Origin: Volvariella volvacea V23
Taxonomy: Eukaryota > Basidiomycota > Agaricomycetes > Agaricales > Pluteaceae
DNA: 64,000 bases
Direction of reading: 5' to 3'
Assembly: GCA_000349905.1 (NCBI GenBank)
Contig: KB722747.1
Coordinates: 227,167-291,166 of the forward strand
The notes under the pieces were generated by a model, which saw only the letters and a program-made list of their open reading frames with translations, was not told the origin of the DNA and ran no database searches. How positions within the stretch are numbered: position 1 is the stretch's first letter; every line of letters begins with the position of its first letter. Position numbers and translations under genes: made by a program. Below are positions 24,391-35,118 of the stretch, piece after piece.

Positions 24391-26083
24391 TCAAGCACCG
24401 ATAGAGAGAGCATTCTCATGCACGGTTACATCGGTGGATAGGTATCTTCGACCATTGAGTGATGCTAGCAACGTCATTGTAGATCTACATCCGTCGACAG
24501 CATTTCGCGAACAAAACCATCCCGATTAGTGACAAATAGATAGAGGCAAAGTGCGATGACTTACAGTCTCCCCATCGACAACAACCTAGAGATGTAGAAA
24601 GAAATATAATTCGTCAATAAAGGGTGCACCCGAGTGGAGAGCGGATGGGCTTACGAAATTGTGCCAAGGGCATTTTCCGGGCTGCACCAAAGCAGGAGAA
24701 ATGATACGAGTGCAAACACAGTGATCACGGCGCCAGTTTCGAAGCATCTGAAGATAATTTCGTCCACCCTGCGGTTGAGTGCACCATTGACCTTAGTTTT
24801 AGCACGCTGAAGCTATTGCCATAAACAGTGGCATGCCGGTGCCAGTAGAAGTGAGCATGTGCAATCGGAAGGGAACCGTGTAGCAATGCATAACAGCGAC
24901 ACATACAAGGGTGGTCATGCTGAGTGTGATAATGATATCGCAGGCTAACCCAGCGACCAGGGAAACCTGTTACTTGGTGTTAGTAAGATGCTTATTTGTA
25001 CGAAAGTGAAAGGATAGTTACCAGGTTTGCATGAGTGGAGCCTTCCGCGACCTGGCGTGAACCTTGGTTCTGGAGGAACTTTATTGTGATGGCAGTGCAC
25101 ATGCCCAAGTTAGCATGTGAGTGGCGATCAGTGACTTGGAGGCAGATCTAGAGAACCTTAACTGTAGCAACAAAATACATGGCTACCTCGGTTGAGGCAA
25201 GCTAGTAAATGATTTAGAACCAGAGGTTGCACCCAAACATATACATGGTGCTCACCAGAATGATTACTAGGGCGATGATACAGCCCTTCCAGGACATACC
25301 CGAGAGATTCCATACTCTCCTTCGATATTAATATCATTAAAGCTAGCTCTAGCCTTATACCGAAGAAATTACCATGCAAAGAATACTTGAACGATACCTA
25401 ACACTTTAAGCCGACCCGATATACATAGTAAAAAAAATTCAGATGGAAAGACCAAGGGAGGCGTATGGATAACACACCTAGACCCCCGACCCCGGGACAA
25501 AGAGCAATCGACCAAAGCATAGGATTGTTTTGCAGAGTGTAAGCATCGAACCCGTACCAATCGGTAGCATAGGCCCAAGCAGCATGGGTCATGAAAAACG
25601 TAAAGCTACTCTCCAGTACGCATAGGATGCCAACTGTGCGCGAGGTTGAGCTGGAATTCGGCCATTCAAACACGTAGAAAGGGCTTACCTATGCTAACGA
25701 GCCATGCAGGATCTTTGGATAGCGTCCTGCACGTTGTGGGTGTGCTGAAATAGGTATCTTTCCGGCCCCCAAGAGGTATGGGTTAGCACAGGGTCGTGTA
25801 AGCTTCAGCCTATTGAGCACTCACAAAATTGGACCATTGTGCACCCATAAAGGCACCAGCTGAGAGAACATGCGATTAACTGCGCAAAAACATCGAAACA
25901 CGTTTCTTCAGATAACGGAGATATACTGAGCATTGATAAAATACGAACCATAGCACCTATACTAATGGGTCGAGAATTGGTCAACACCACGCGCATTCGA
26001 TACGAGCAAACAGGTTGGAGAAAGGCCGAACTGAAGGTTCGTTGCACTCACACCGAAGTAGCGTTTACCTTGTCCATGGCCAT
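24391..26083 (-). CDS. DUF6534-type multi-pass membrane protein
   Basis: Thirteen small exons join in frame to 282 aa: 26052-26083, 25949-25961, 25825-25879, 25689-25757, 25478-25633, 25373-25403, 25256-25319, 25157-25201, 25022-25078, 24907-24966, 24655-24806, 24565-24585, 24391-24484. The order of features is that of the basidiomycete integral membrane family I know as DUF6534: IGAMLIACSLSWCLYGCTMV (TM1), LVSIVGILCVLESSFTFFM (TM2), VLGIVQVFFAWRVW (TM3), CIIALVIILLASTEVAMY (TM4), VAGLACDIIITLSMT (TM5), ETGAVITVFALVSFLLLWC (TM6) and the closing LLASLNGRR. The NATSVIGAM start fits the family's usual short extracellular N-terminus. Function is unknown; a receptor- or channel-like role is speculation. 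Exon 2 is only 13 nt, and exon 6 follows an intron ending TTAAAG. Confidence 0.75.
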
Positions 26084-26672
26084 CAGCAACAGCGTATAGG
26101 GGAGCGCAAATCAGAGACTGAAATAGCCCGCCGCGGGCTGGATCCTTCATTCAAATAGCATTCCAGTTCATAAACAGGCACGGGTGCAATTAATGGCATT
26201 ACACAACGGAGGGTCAACGGCCTTTGTGGCGCAGACCCTCAGCCGGCTGGCTAATCGGCGGAGTTGCCACATTGAAGCGTTGGAATTGAATTATTAGCAC
26301 CCGCTTTGCTTAAAGATCCCTACCACGCGATGTGTTGACGATCTTTTTGCACAATCCCGTGGAAGTTTCCCACTATATTTTATTTGCACCTATTAATGTG
26401 AAGGAAACTCTTAGTGCCTTGCCTTGTAAGGGTCGGCAATCTGCATGTCTCGATCCATCGAGACGCAAGTTGCGATTTTAATCATAGTATCGAAATCGGC
26501 AATATTGATGATATGGCTGCGGAAACCACCTGTTGACCAGTACACGCAAACACAATAACATACTGCTTCCTCATTCACTCATCTTCAACAGAAATACAAA
26601 AAACGCTTCAAGATACCCAACAATCCGTGTTTCTACAAATCCTACAGTCCAACCACACACGCCCACCTATGC
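26084..26672. other. Intergenic region
   Basis: Upstream region of the DUF6534 gene and 3' side of the carboxylesterase, both on the minus strand. No ORF of note and no recognised element. Confidence 0.4.
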
Positions 26673-29359
26673 TCAATGACTGACCCCTTCCAGCCTCAAC
26701 GAAAGATTCGTCAACAACCACATCGGCTCCTGCCTAAACGTATCGCTCCAAACCTCCACACTCGGCGCCGGATCCAAAAACGCCAAGATCGGGGGTGCCA
26801 CCGAGCTATTGCTGCTATTGTCCCATCTCGGCCAGGTGATGTTTGACAGCAAGGAAGGTGGGCTGTCGGGCGCGGGAGGTTGGGGCGTTGATGGAGGCGT
26901 GTTGGGGTCGAGGGTGTTTACAAAGTTGACTGGGGTAGATGATGGGGTAAGTATGGCATGGCATGGCAAGGAGGGGTGGGAGAAATGGGTGAATGAATGA
27001 CGTACTGAGCGCGTCTGTACCGATAAAGTCAGGCGAATTCCCCGTTGCGTAAAACTCTGCAACGTCGGAACCGTGGTATGATCCTAAAAACGCCCTCGAC
27101 TTTCCCCGTCTGTACACTTTACCACCGTGAAATCCTCTTCAGGATGACTGTTAGGACCAGAGAATGAGATGGGGGACGTACGAAATGCATATGTCGGGAC
27201 GGAATAGTTGAATGCTGCATTTCGCAGGAACCATCTCCTTGGAGCTTGGAATATCAAGTCTCCTTGGACTGCAGCGAGTCGTTTATACTGCCGACTGAGT
27301 AAAGAAATGTTGCTATTATTGGGTCTGTATTCTGACGGGAGGAAATACGAACGTTAGAGCATTACGGTATCCGGTATCGAATGGGCTTCCCTGATAAGCA
27401 ATGAAATATGAGATGTGAAATTCGAATTTAGAGCAGCAGAGTAAGGACTCGCTTGGGTGATATCTTGCGGATATGCTTCGCTCAGATCGTTTAGTTCTTG
27501 ATTGGTTATTCCTGAGAGGTAGCTAGCGCCCAAGGTTACTCGATTGAGAGGAGCAGAGTAGAAAGTCTCTTACTTGGTAGCCATATACTGAAGAAACTCC
27601 TCGTTGGTCCTACAGAATTTGAATAGGATGAAAATCAGAATCGAGGTGTTGAGCACTTACGAAATGTTTAGGTTTGCGAGGGAGAATATCCTATCATCAA
27701 ACAGAAAGAAATTGATTAGCACCATCACCGTCAATGCGAGGATACCCCACTTACGTTCCTTCATCATCACAATCCCCAGTCACAAACGGAACCTGCACTT
27801 TCCACCATCAACCTCCCACTTTTCCACAAAAAACTCAAACCCCAAACCAAAAAAAATCACTCACCCTAGCAAACTCCCCATCCATCACAGAAAACTGCGG
27901 ATCCCGCGTGATAAACACCCCATCCACACTCGGCTGCCACGCCAGCTGCAAACTCTGATATGAATACAACCCAGGCGACATCGCGATCGCGTTCGTCAGG
28001 TCGTCGAATGGGACTGAACGGAGACAGGATATTTTGTCCGATGCAGAGTTGCAGTTGGTGTTTGAGACGAGTTGGTTGAAGTAGAATTGCTGTGAGGAGG
28101 TGTTGTAGAGGGGGATTGGAGAGCCGGATTGCTGTGGGTGGGGAGGGGTTAGTTAGCGAAATTGTAGTAATGAGATGAAGTGACAGACCATGAAGGCGCC
28201 GTGGAATAGGCCACTTGAGTTTCCGTTGTTGGCTACCATTTGAAGGCCAACAGAAATTGCTCCTGCACTTTCGCCCCATCTAATCATTATTATTAGCCCT
28301 TCCGCTGCGGATGTGTGTGGGAGAGGGGGCCCAAGACTCGACTTGCATTGTTACATTTGAAGGATTTCCACCGAATGCGGAGATGTGTTGCTGAACCCAT
28401 TCTAACGCAAAGCGTTCTGGTGGTGCAGTATCAGTATGGTTTGAAAAGGCAGCGTATGTCGGACGTACGGTCCCGCAATCCAATGTTCCCGAGACCTGCC
28501 TGTTGAATCTCACTACCACCGAGGAAACCTAGAGCTATTTCCCGAGATGAGCACAAGAGGACTAAGGGATACTCAAGTACTTACCAGTCACCCTGTAGTT
28601 GGCGGAGACATAAATGATAGGCTGACCAAGAGCAATAGAACGTTCCACGACAGTGTTTCCTGGGTTCTGCGAGGTGTCTCCACGCTCAAACCCGCCTGAG
28701 TATATTGAAAGACACATGGGTTAGTGGCATGAATACGCAAGTAGATGCAAACCTCCAACTATCCACTACATTGGAACATCAATAATTCACAAGACGAGAT
28801 TAAAACCAGAGCAGAATGCTCACGAATAGCACGGGAAGTTGCGTGTTATTGGAGACATTTGTCGGTCTCACCACATTAATGAACAGACCTTAACCAAGCA
28901 CATCATTCTTAGCGCGCAAGTAGCATTTATTGTCGCATTACTCACAGTCCTCCGACATATTCTTGATAGTACCAAAACCCGGTATATTCGGAGGCAACGG
29001 TATGTCAGGAAAGAGCTTGGTACGTTGCTGGAAGCACGCCGCTCCAAAATCGGTTGCTGAGCGAGTGTCGTTGAATGGGGTTGGTGGTTGGGGAGGAGCA
29101 AAGCGGAGGTCTCCAATTCTGGGCGGCGTTAGTTAGGTAGGGGATGAAGGTGAAGACGGACGCACGGAGGAGCAGCATATGGCATGCCCAGAAAGGTTGT
29201 CACATTCCCGCTGGTGGTACCTTGAAGAGAGCCATAAGTCAAGTTGACGATTGGCCCTGTCTCGTTCGTGGATTGTGCAATCACGGAGATTTGGGAAGAG
29301 GATAATGATACAAATGGTAATACCAGTGTGAAAACTGGGAGGGAAGTATGGTACCACAT
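26673..29359 (-). CDS. Secreted type-B carboxylesterase/lipase
   Basis: Alpha/beta-hydrolase of the fungal carboxylesterase/Candida rugosa lipase family, 580 aa from 17 exons: 29166-29359, 28946-29118, 28824-28888, 28753-28765, 28585-28695, 28469-28534, 28347-28416, 28189-28279, 27865-28131, 27755-27792, 27661-27690, 27574-27609, 27453-27522, 27353-27390, 27182-27294, 27006-27116, 26673-26929. The start at 29359 opens a hydrophobic signal peptide (MWYHTSLPVFTLVLPFVSL). The oxyanion-hole GGGF is at residues 148-151, nucleophile Ser235 in WGESAG, and probable triad partners are Glu361 (GDCDDEGT) and His473 (GSYHGSD). Many NxS/T sites fit secretion. Exon 4 is 13 nt, and the introns at 28280-28346 and 27391-27452 appear to be GC-AG. 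It should hydrolyse esters or lipids outside the cell; the exact substrate is unknown. An ATG at 29392 would add 11 residues. Confidence 0.88.
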
Positions 29360-29912
29360 GAGTCCACACTGGGCGATGTCGAAACTGACCAAGTCTGAAA
29401 TTTAAGCTCGGGCTGAGAGCCCAGGTAGGTAGCCCCTATCCCCATGGCGGTTGTCTCAGTACTGCGCAGTACTCAGATTCCCGGTGATGTATGCCATGAG
29501 AATCCGTCAACCGGCTCGTCGGGCAACAATCGACACCACCAGATGCGTTGCCCGGTCTGCGAAAACCGAGCCCATTTGGCTCATCCGCTGTGTATTGAAT
29601 TAGGGTGAAAAGGAGGTACTAAACACAGCTAGCAACAGGGGTTACTCGCCACAGATCCACTTGCAGGAACTTGCAGCGGCGAGGACCAACGCCGAGCGCG
29701 TCGCGCGATGAGCACTCGTGTGACAGTCACACCCATGACACACAATCCGGCGAACCTGATTGGCTGGCGGCAAGGCCCGGAAAGTCCCGTGTTCGACCGC
29801 TACACCTCCCACCTCATCGCCCTCGTCGTTCCTTCCAAAAAAATCACCACACACAAAAGCGAGGACCCCTCTCCTCCTTACCTCCAAACCGCTCTTTTGA
29901 CCATCGCTCACG
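29360..29912. promoter_or_regulatory. Divergent promoter region, esterase/NDUFV1
   Basis: This 553-bp interval separates the divergent start codons of the carboxylesterase (-) and NDUFV1 (+), so it must hold both promoters unless they lie inside introns. A plus-strand ORF from 29671 runs through it and over NDUFV1 exon 1 in another frame; it has no recognisable content. No clear TATA box was identified. Confidence 0.5.
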
Positions 29913-31669
29913 ATGCTCAGAAACTCTACCATCAAGGCTTCACGTATGTCCCCCGACCGCTCAACGGCAAAATTCTCGGAATTAGGAATTTGGAGTTTGC
30001 TGACGCTTGACCGTTTTTCTTTCGGTGCGGGTGTTTTGTAGGGATAACGAAGCCTTTGCAATCGTCGCGGGCTTTTGCGACTGTTGCGGATCCACCCGTT
30101 CGACGCTATGGAGGACTGAAGGACCAGGATCGTATTTTCACCAATGCGTACTGCAGACATGATCACGGCATCAAGGGTGCTCAGGTATGTCCTTCACGGC
30201 TCTTGTGACATCGTATATGCGCGTTTTTTGACGAGACATCTCATTATATGCGTAGTCTCGTGGTGATTGGCATAGAACTAAGGATATCCTACTCAAAGGT
30301 GACTCTTGGATCATTCAACAAATCAAGGATTCGGGTCTGCGTGGACGAGGAGGTGCTGGTTTCCCAAGTGGTTTGAAGTGGAGTTTCATGAACAAGCCTG
30401 GCTGGGAGAAGGACCCTCGGTATGCCCCCTAAACTATGCCCAGCACCTAGCCGTTCTAAGCCGCGACTCTACCTAGACCCCGATACCTCGTCATTAACGC
30501 CGACGAGGGTGAACCCGGCACTTGCAAAGACCGTGAAATCCTTCGTGGCGACCCCCACAAGCTGGTCGAAGGATGTCTCGTCGCCGGTCGCGCCATGAAC
30601 GCCACAGCAGCCTACATCTACGTCCGCGGTGAATTCTTCCAAGAGGCCTCCCGACTCCAACAAGCCATCGACGAAGCGTACGCCGCCGGATTCATCGGAA
30701 AGAACGCTTGCGGGAGCGGATACGACTTTGACGTTTACCTCCATCGTGGAGCCGGAGCCTACATTTGCGGTGAGGAGACTGCGCTGATTGAGAGTTTGGA
30801 AGGAAAGCAGGGCAAGCCGAGGTTGAAGCCTCCTTTCCCTGCTGATGTCGGGTTGTTCGGATGCCCGACTACGGTTGCGAATGTGGAGACTGTCGCTGTT
30901 GCCCCGACGATTTGCAGACGTGGTGCTAGCTGGTTCGCGGGCTTTGGTCGGGAGAGAAACCAAGGCACGAAGCTGTTCTGTATCAGTGGACACGTCAACA
31001 ACCCCTGCGTTGTTGAGGAAGAGATGAGTATCCCTCTGAGAGAGTTGCTTGAGAAGCACTGCGGTGGTATCCGAGGTGGATGGGATAACTTGTTGGGTAT
31101 CGTTCCTGGTGGAAGCTCCGTCCCCATTTTGCCCATCGACAAGTGCAACGAAGTCTTGTAAGTCCCCTCGTTTACGACTCATGGTCCGTCTCTTATCGAA
31201 CGCGGTCAGGATGGACTACGACTCCCTCAAAGACGCCCAATCCGGTCTCGGCACCGGCGCCGTAATCGTCATGGACAAATCCACCGACGTCGTCAAAGCC
31301 ATCGCCCGCTTTTCCGCCTTTTACAAGCACGAGTCCTGCGGCCAATGCACGCCCTGCCGCGAGGGCACGACGTGGATGAACAACATGATGCAGCGCCTCG
31401 TCGTCGGCCGCGCGCACCAGCGCGAGATTGACATGCTGCTCGAGCTGACGAAGCAGGTCGAGGGAAGGACGATTTGTGCGCTGGGCGATGCGGCGGCGTG
31501 GCCGATTCAGGGGCTGATGAGGCATTTTAGGCCCGAGGTGGAGGAGAGGATTAGGGCGTTTGAGAGGCAGGAGCTGGAGAAGGGACAGGTGGCGGGCTTT
31601 GGTGGGCATTTGCCGGGGGAGGTGGAGCCGGGGTTGGCTGTTCCGGATAATTTGGGGTTGAGGCTGTAA
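29913..31669 (+). CDS. NDUFV1: Complex I 51-kDa flavoprotein subunit
   Basis: Nuclear-encoded mitochondrial NADH:ubiquinone oxidoreductase subunit (NDUFV1/Nuo51/NuoF), which takes hydride from NADH onto FMN and passes electrons to its 4Fe-4S centre N3. Exons 29913-29943, 30042-30184, 30256-30419, 30477-31157 and 31210-31669 give 492 aa, the normal size. The ATG at 29913 opens a basic, hydroxyl-rich leader ([20 protein letters not shown]) of mitochondrial type, followed by [13 protein letters not shown]. Visible motifs are the nucleotide-binding [10 protein letters not shown] (residues 88-97), [36 protein letters not shown], and the cluster ligands Cys383, Cys386 and Cys389 (SCGQCTPC) with Cys429 (TICALGD). 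All key residues are present. Confidence 0.96.
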
Positions 31670-32489
31670 TTTGGTTTGAGGGAGGGGAGGAAGAGAGGTG
31701 GTGGTCTGTTCTTTTGCAATCGTTTTTCATTTTATATATATGATATAGAAATTTGGAAAAGCTCGTGCAGTTCCATCGTCAGTTCTGAGTTGTTCTCGTG
31801 ACCACATATCATTTGAAGGTGGGCGGGTTACATGAAGTTTGTGTGGAATTACCGCAACTGAGCGAACATGAGGTTGATGTGAATGCATGGAAAGTTGATG
31901 GGAATGCACGAAGGGGGACTACTGCGAAAGCTGTTGAGGTTTCGGTGGACAAATAAGATATTGCAGGAGTCTAGTCGGTGGATTCTGCTGAACGCCGTCA
32001 AGGCTGCTGTGAGTTTGGCTTGGTTTCTGCAAGTCCGGTATAGGGCAGAGTTCTTCCTTGGCGAGGTTGAGCGCAATACATACGAGGAAATACTGAGAAC
32101 AAACTATAGATTTCGGTAAATACGACGAGTTGCGGTGAAAACCTGAATTTCTGATTAAAGTTTCTACAAAAAATGTTGCGGAGAATGGACTTTTTTTATT
32201 TTACAAAATGCTTGCCATATATTTGCGGCGTGATCATGGGTTCACAATCAATATTGAACATGTATGCATATCCATCGAATTTGTCGNNNNNNNNNNNNNN
32301 NNNNNNNNNNNNNNNNNNNNNNNNNNNNNNNNNNNNNNNNNNNNNNNNNNNNNNNNNNNNNNNNNNNNNNNNNNNNNNNNNNNNNNTAATCACATAAATG
32401 GCAAATTCAAGTCAGCAAAACAAAAAAAATAACTAGTACAAGAAAGTCCAATGCACCCAAAGATCCAGTAAGTACTGTAGTATTCGCAT
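31670..32489. other. Intergenic region around the assembly gap
   Basis: It contains NDUFV1 3' sequence, then AT-rich DNA, the 100-base N run and the 3' side of the GPI-protein gene. The ORFs at 31883-32119 and across the N run have no support. Confidence 0.5.
32287..32386. other. Assembly gap (100 N)
   Basis: Exactly 100 N characters, the usual placeholder for a gap of unknown length. Genes on the two sides may be further apart than shown. Confidence 0.98.
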
Positions 32490-33332
32490 TCAGAGCACAA
32501 CCACAGCTCCACCGGCCAAGGCGGCGCCAACCAGACCAACGGGACCCAACCAACCCTCGCCCATAAGCCCGACTCTCGTCCTGGATCCGGCATTGTTGTC
32601 GTCCTCTGATTGAGCGTCATCGGTGGGAGCAGACGTCGCAGTGGCCGAAGTTTGCGACTCGGACTCCGATTCGGTAGTGGATGAAGTGGGAGCGGATGTG
32701 GCACTCTCAGATTCCGAGGTGGAATCGGTTGGGAGAGGACGATCGGGGTCTTGACCGGGGAGAGTAAGGATCGGGACGGGGATGCCTGCTTGGAAGCAGT
32801 TGACGATCATGCCTGCGGTGACATAGGTTGTCAGGAACGAACGAACAGAGTTTGGAAGGAGGGGGGGTGCCAGTGTATGAATGCTTGCCATCTAAAAACT
32901 GCTGAGGTTCTGAAAAATCCGTATCTCCACTTGCGGTGCCGACACACTGGGTGCAAGCTGCGAAGCTGTTCAGGAATGCGTCGGTGCAGCATGTTTCCGG
33001 CGTACAGTCGCTTGTCTGTAAACAATTTCGGTGAGAAGATGCGGTGGATAAGCAGCAAAAGCAGATGGAGGTAGAGATTTGGCAGAGTTGGGTGGGTGGG
33101 GAGGATATGCGCATTGGTGGTGTGTACGGTTGGAGTGAGCGGAGCGAGTGCTTACGCCGTTGATTAGACCACAGTCCTCTTCGCACTCGGGAAAACTGGA
33201 TTGTCGTGCAGAGAGAGCGCGCGGGAGATGGCTAGTAGGAGTGGAAAGGAAAGCCGATTTCGCTGCGACGCTTGTGGCAGCATGAGCGAAAAGACCCAGT
33301 TCGGCAAGGATGCTGGTAGTCGTGCATCGCAT
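32490..33332 (-). CDS. Secreted Cys-rich, probably GPI-anchored protein
   Basis: Exons 33156-33332, 32889-33015 and 32490-32812 give 208 aa. The N-terminus is a signal-peptide-like segment (LAELGLFAHAATSVAA). A small Cys-rich module follows (FPECEEDCGLING, TSDCTPETCCTDAFLN, FAACTQCVGTASG, MIVNCFQAGIPVP), then a Ser/Thr-rich spacer, and a hydrophobic C-terminus (GPVGLVGAALAGGAVVVL) typical of GPI attachment. This layout is common among basidiomycete cell-surface proteins; the Cys pattern recalls CFEM-like modules but does not match the eight-Cys CFEM spacing clearly. The second intron (32813-32888) has a GC donor (gcaagc); no GT donor restores the frame. Likely a cell-wall or plasma-membrane surface protein. 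Confidence 0.65.
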
Positions 33333-33840
33333 GATCGATTAGAGAATGGGGAGGATGAAGGAGGGGGCCGAGTGTGATTAGTTCCTCAGTCGCAGAATAT
33401 AAGGGTGTGGAACACGATTGACAGGGTGATTGCGTGACGAACGGCGCTCGGATTCAATACTGCAGTTGGAGGCACACAGCATTACGAGCTTGGTGGCTTC
33501 CTGAGTGAACGTCTTGGCAGTTAGGAACGCCCGGGGTGTGGTGGTACTTACCACAAGGCGGCAGATGAAGGCGATGTTTCCGCAGGTGTTTGGCACGAGC
33601 TGGAAGATTCATTCAGCAAGGTGTGCGTGCTTGTGATGTACCTAGAGTGAAACGCTATCGATGTCGACCGTCATGGTTTGTGGTGGGTGTGGGTACTCAA
33701 CTTGCAGTACAAAATTCGAGGGCTTGGACGGGTTTTGACATCCGTTAAGACCGATTACCTCAACGACCAATACGTGACTACTAGTACGGCCACCTACTCT
33801 AATCATGAGATACAAAAAAGAATCAAAAGACATGATAAAG
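33333..33840. other. Region beside the GPI-protein gene
   Basis: Short minus-strand ORFs (33378-33596, 33642-33833) could be exons, with plausible borders such as gtaagt near 33550, but they do not join into a recognisable protein. They may belong with the decayed fragment at 33841-34090. Confidence 0.25.
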
Positions 33841-34090
33841 TTACTTAAGTGACTGAACTAAAACCTCTAGGCGCAGAATTATCAAGGGAGCTGGTTTCCA
33901 CTGCACTACCGCTTGTAACAGTCTCAGCGGCGTGGTAGAGGAGGATGTCGATTCACCAGATGAAGTTGAAGCAGATATTGAAGGAGTTTGAGTGGAAGGA
34001 AGTGACAATTCCGTGGAAGTCATAGACGATGTATATACCGGCTGGTCGGGGTCCTGTCCCGGAAATGTCAAGGTGGTGCGGAGGACGCTT
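33841..34090 (-). pseudogene. Fragment resembling the GPI-protein's last exon
   Basis: LTFPGQDPDQPVYTSS here parallels LTLPGQDPDRPLPTDS in the intact gene at 32490-33332, and is likewise followed by a Ser/Thr-rich stretch. The ORF then drifts into another frame without a hydrophobic GPI tail, and the Cys module was not found upstream. Probably the remains of a duplicated copy. Confidence 0.45.
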
Positions 34091-35118
34091 TCGAGCGTTA
34101 GAATACAGACTATATTACATACTATAAGGCTGACAATGTTTAGAATGTATAAACCTCTAGGCCGTTATGCACACCTTGTCCTGTATCTGGCGTACTGCGA
34201 TGTCGAAAATATTATCTGTACGACCAAACGCTCCATGCAAGATGTGTGCAAGCGATGATCGTCATGTCGAGTCGTCTCGCCCGCAAATTATCCGTTTGGA
34301 GTGCCGTCATGGTCTCCCGCAATGCAGCAAATTCTGCTGGCTTGAAACAGATAGCGGACGGCGTCATCTCCTTGAAGTGGCTCCAATGAATTTTCGTCTT
34401 CTTCTCCGTCAGACGGTGCTTTGTTCTATGACCGTGTATCCGTTGGGCTGCATTCCCGAGTTGAGCACTACTGGTGGTGATTGATGAGCGGTGGACTACT
34501 GTACATCCTACTTCCTGTACATGTTCGTCGAAAGGCAAGAATTGATGAAGATCTGAAGTCCTTCGTAGCGTATTCTTGGTTTTGAGCCTGCGAGGTCAAA
34601 CAAATACCGGGTGTTTGTTCAGCCGGTTATCCGGCCCTTTCAGCCACAACAATTTCTACTTTAAATTTGCTCACCTTCACTCACGTTGTGTCTTGTTTTG
34701 CATCGTTCGAGTTGAGGTCGCATGGATTCCAGGATTAATTTCTCCCAGACGCAAGCGACGATTCTCGTAGTTGCATTGGATTGGGCTTGATATGCATAGT
34801 GCGTGGGTTCATCGATTTGATCGCTTACTTCACTCCTGGTGCATATAGCTGAAAATCGCAATTACCATTCGAGAAAGAATATAATACAAGGTTTCTATGA
34901 GTATAACCAGGAAAGAGTCAAGGAAACAAGGTACGTATCGCCGAGACGAGAGTTCTAATTTACATTTGATTCTTTTGATGACAAAACCAAGAAAGACCCA
35001 GATAAAAACGGAATAAAAGAAATAGTCCATGATGTTCATCGCAATCTTAATATGGATATCGTATCGTATCGGTCACGGATATGCAACCCTGCCGTGCTCG
35101 CGCTGCTTTAAAGCGGGA
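34091..35118. other. Unassigned region
   Basis: Opposing ORFs at 34167-34484 (+) and 34212-34538 (-) have no family likeness. I see nothing else before the stop codon of RRLRS gene 3. Confidence 0.3.

Noticed and set aside
29671..30010. Plus-strand ORFs of about 100 codons before NDUFV1
   Set aside because: They overlap NDUFV1 exon 1 in other frames; the short leader exon at 29913 gives the conserved protein and a mitochondrial presequence.
32173..32432. ORFs across the N run
   Set aside because: They exist only because N was read as an unknown residue.
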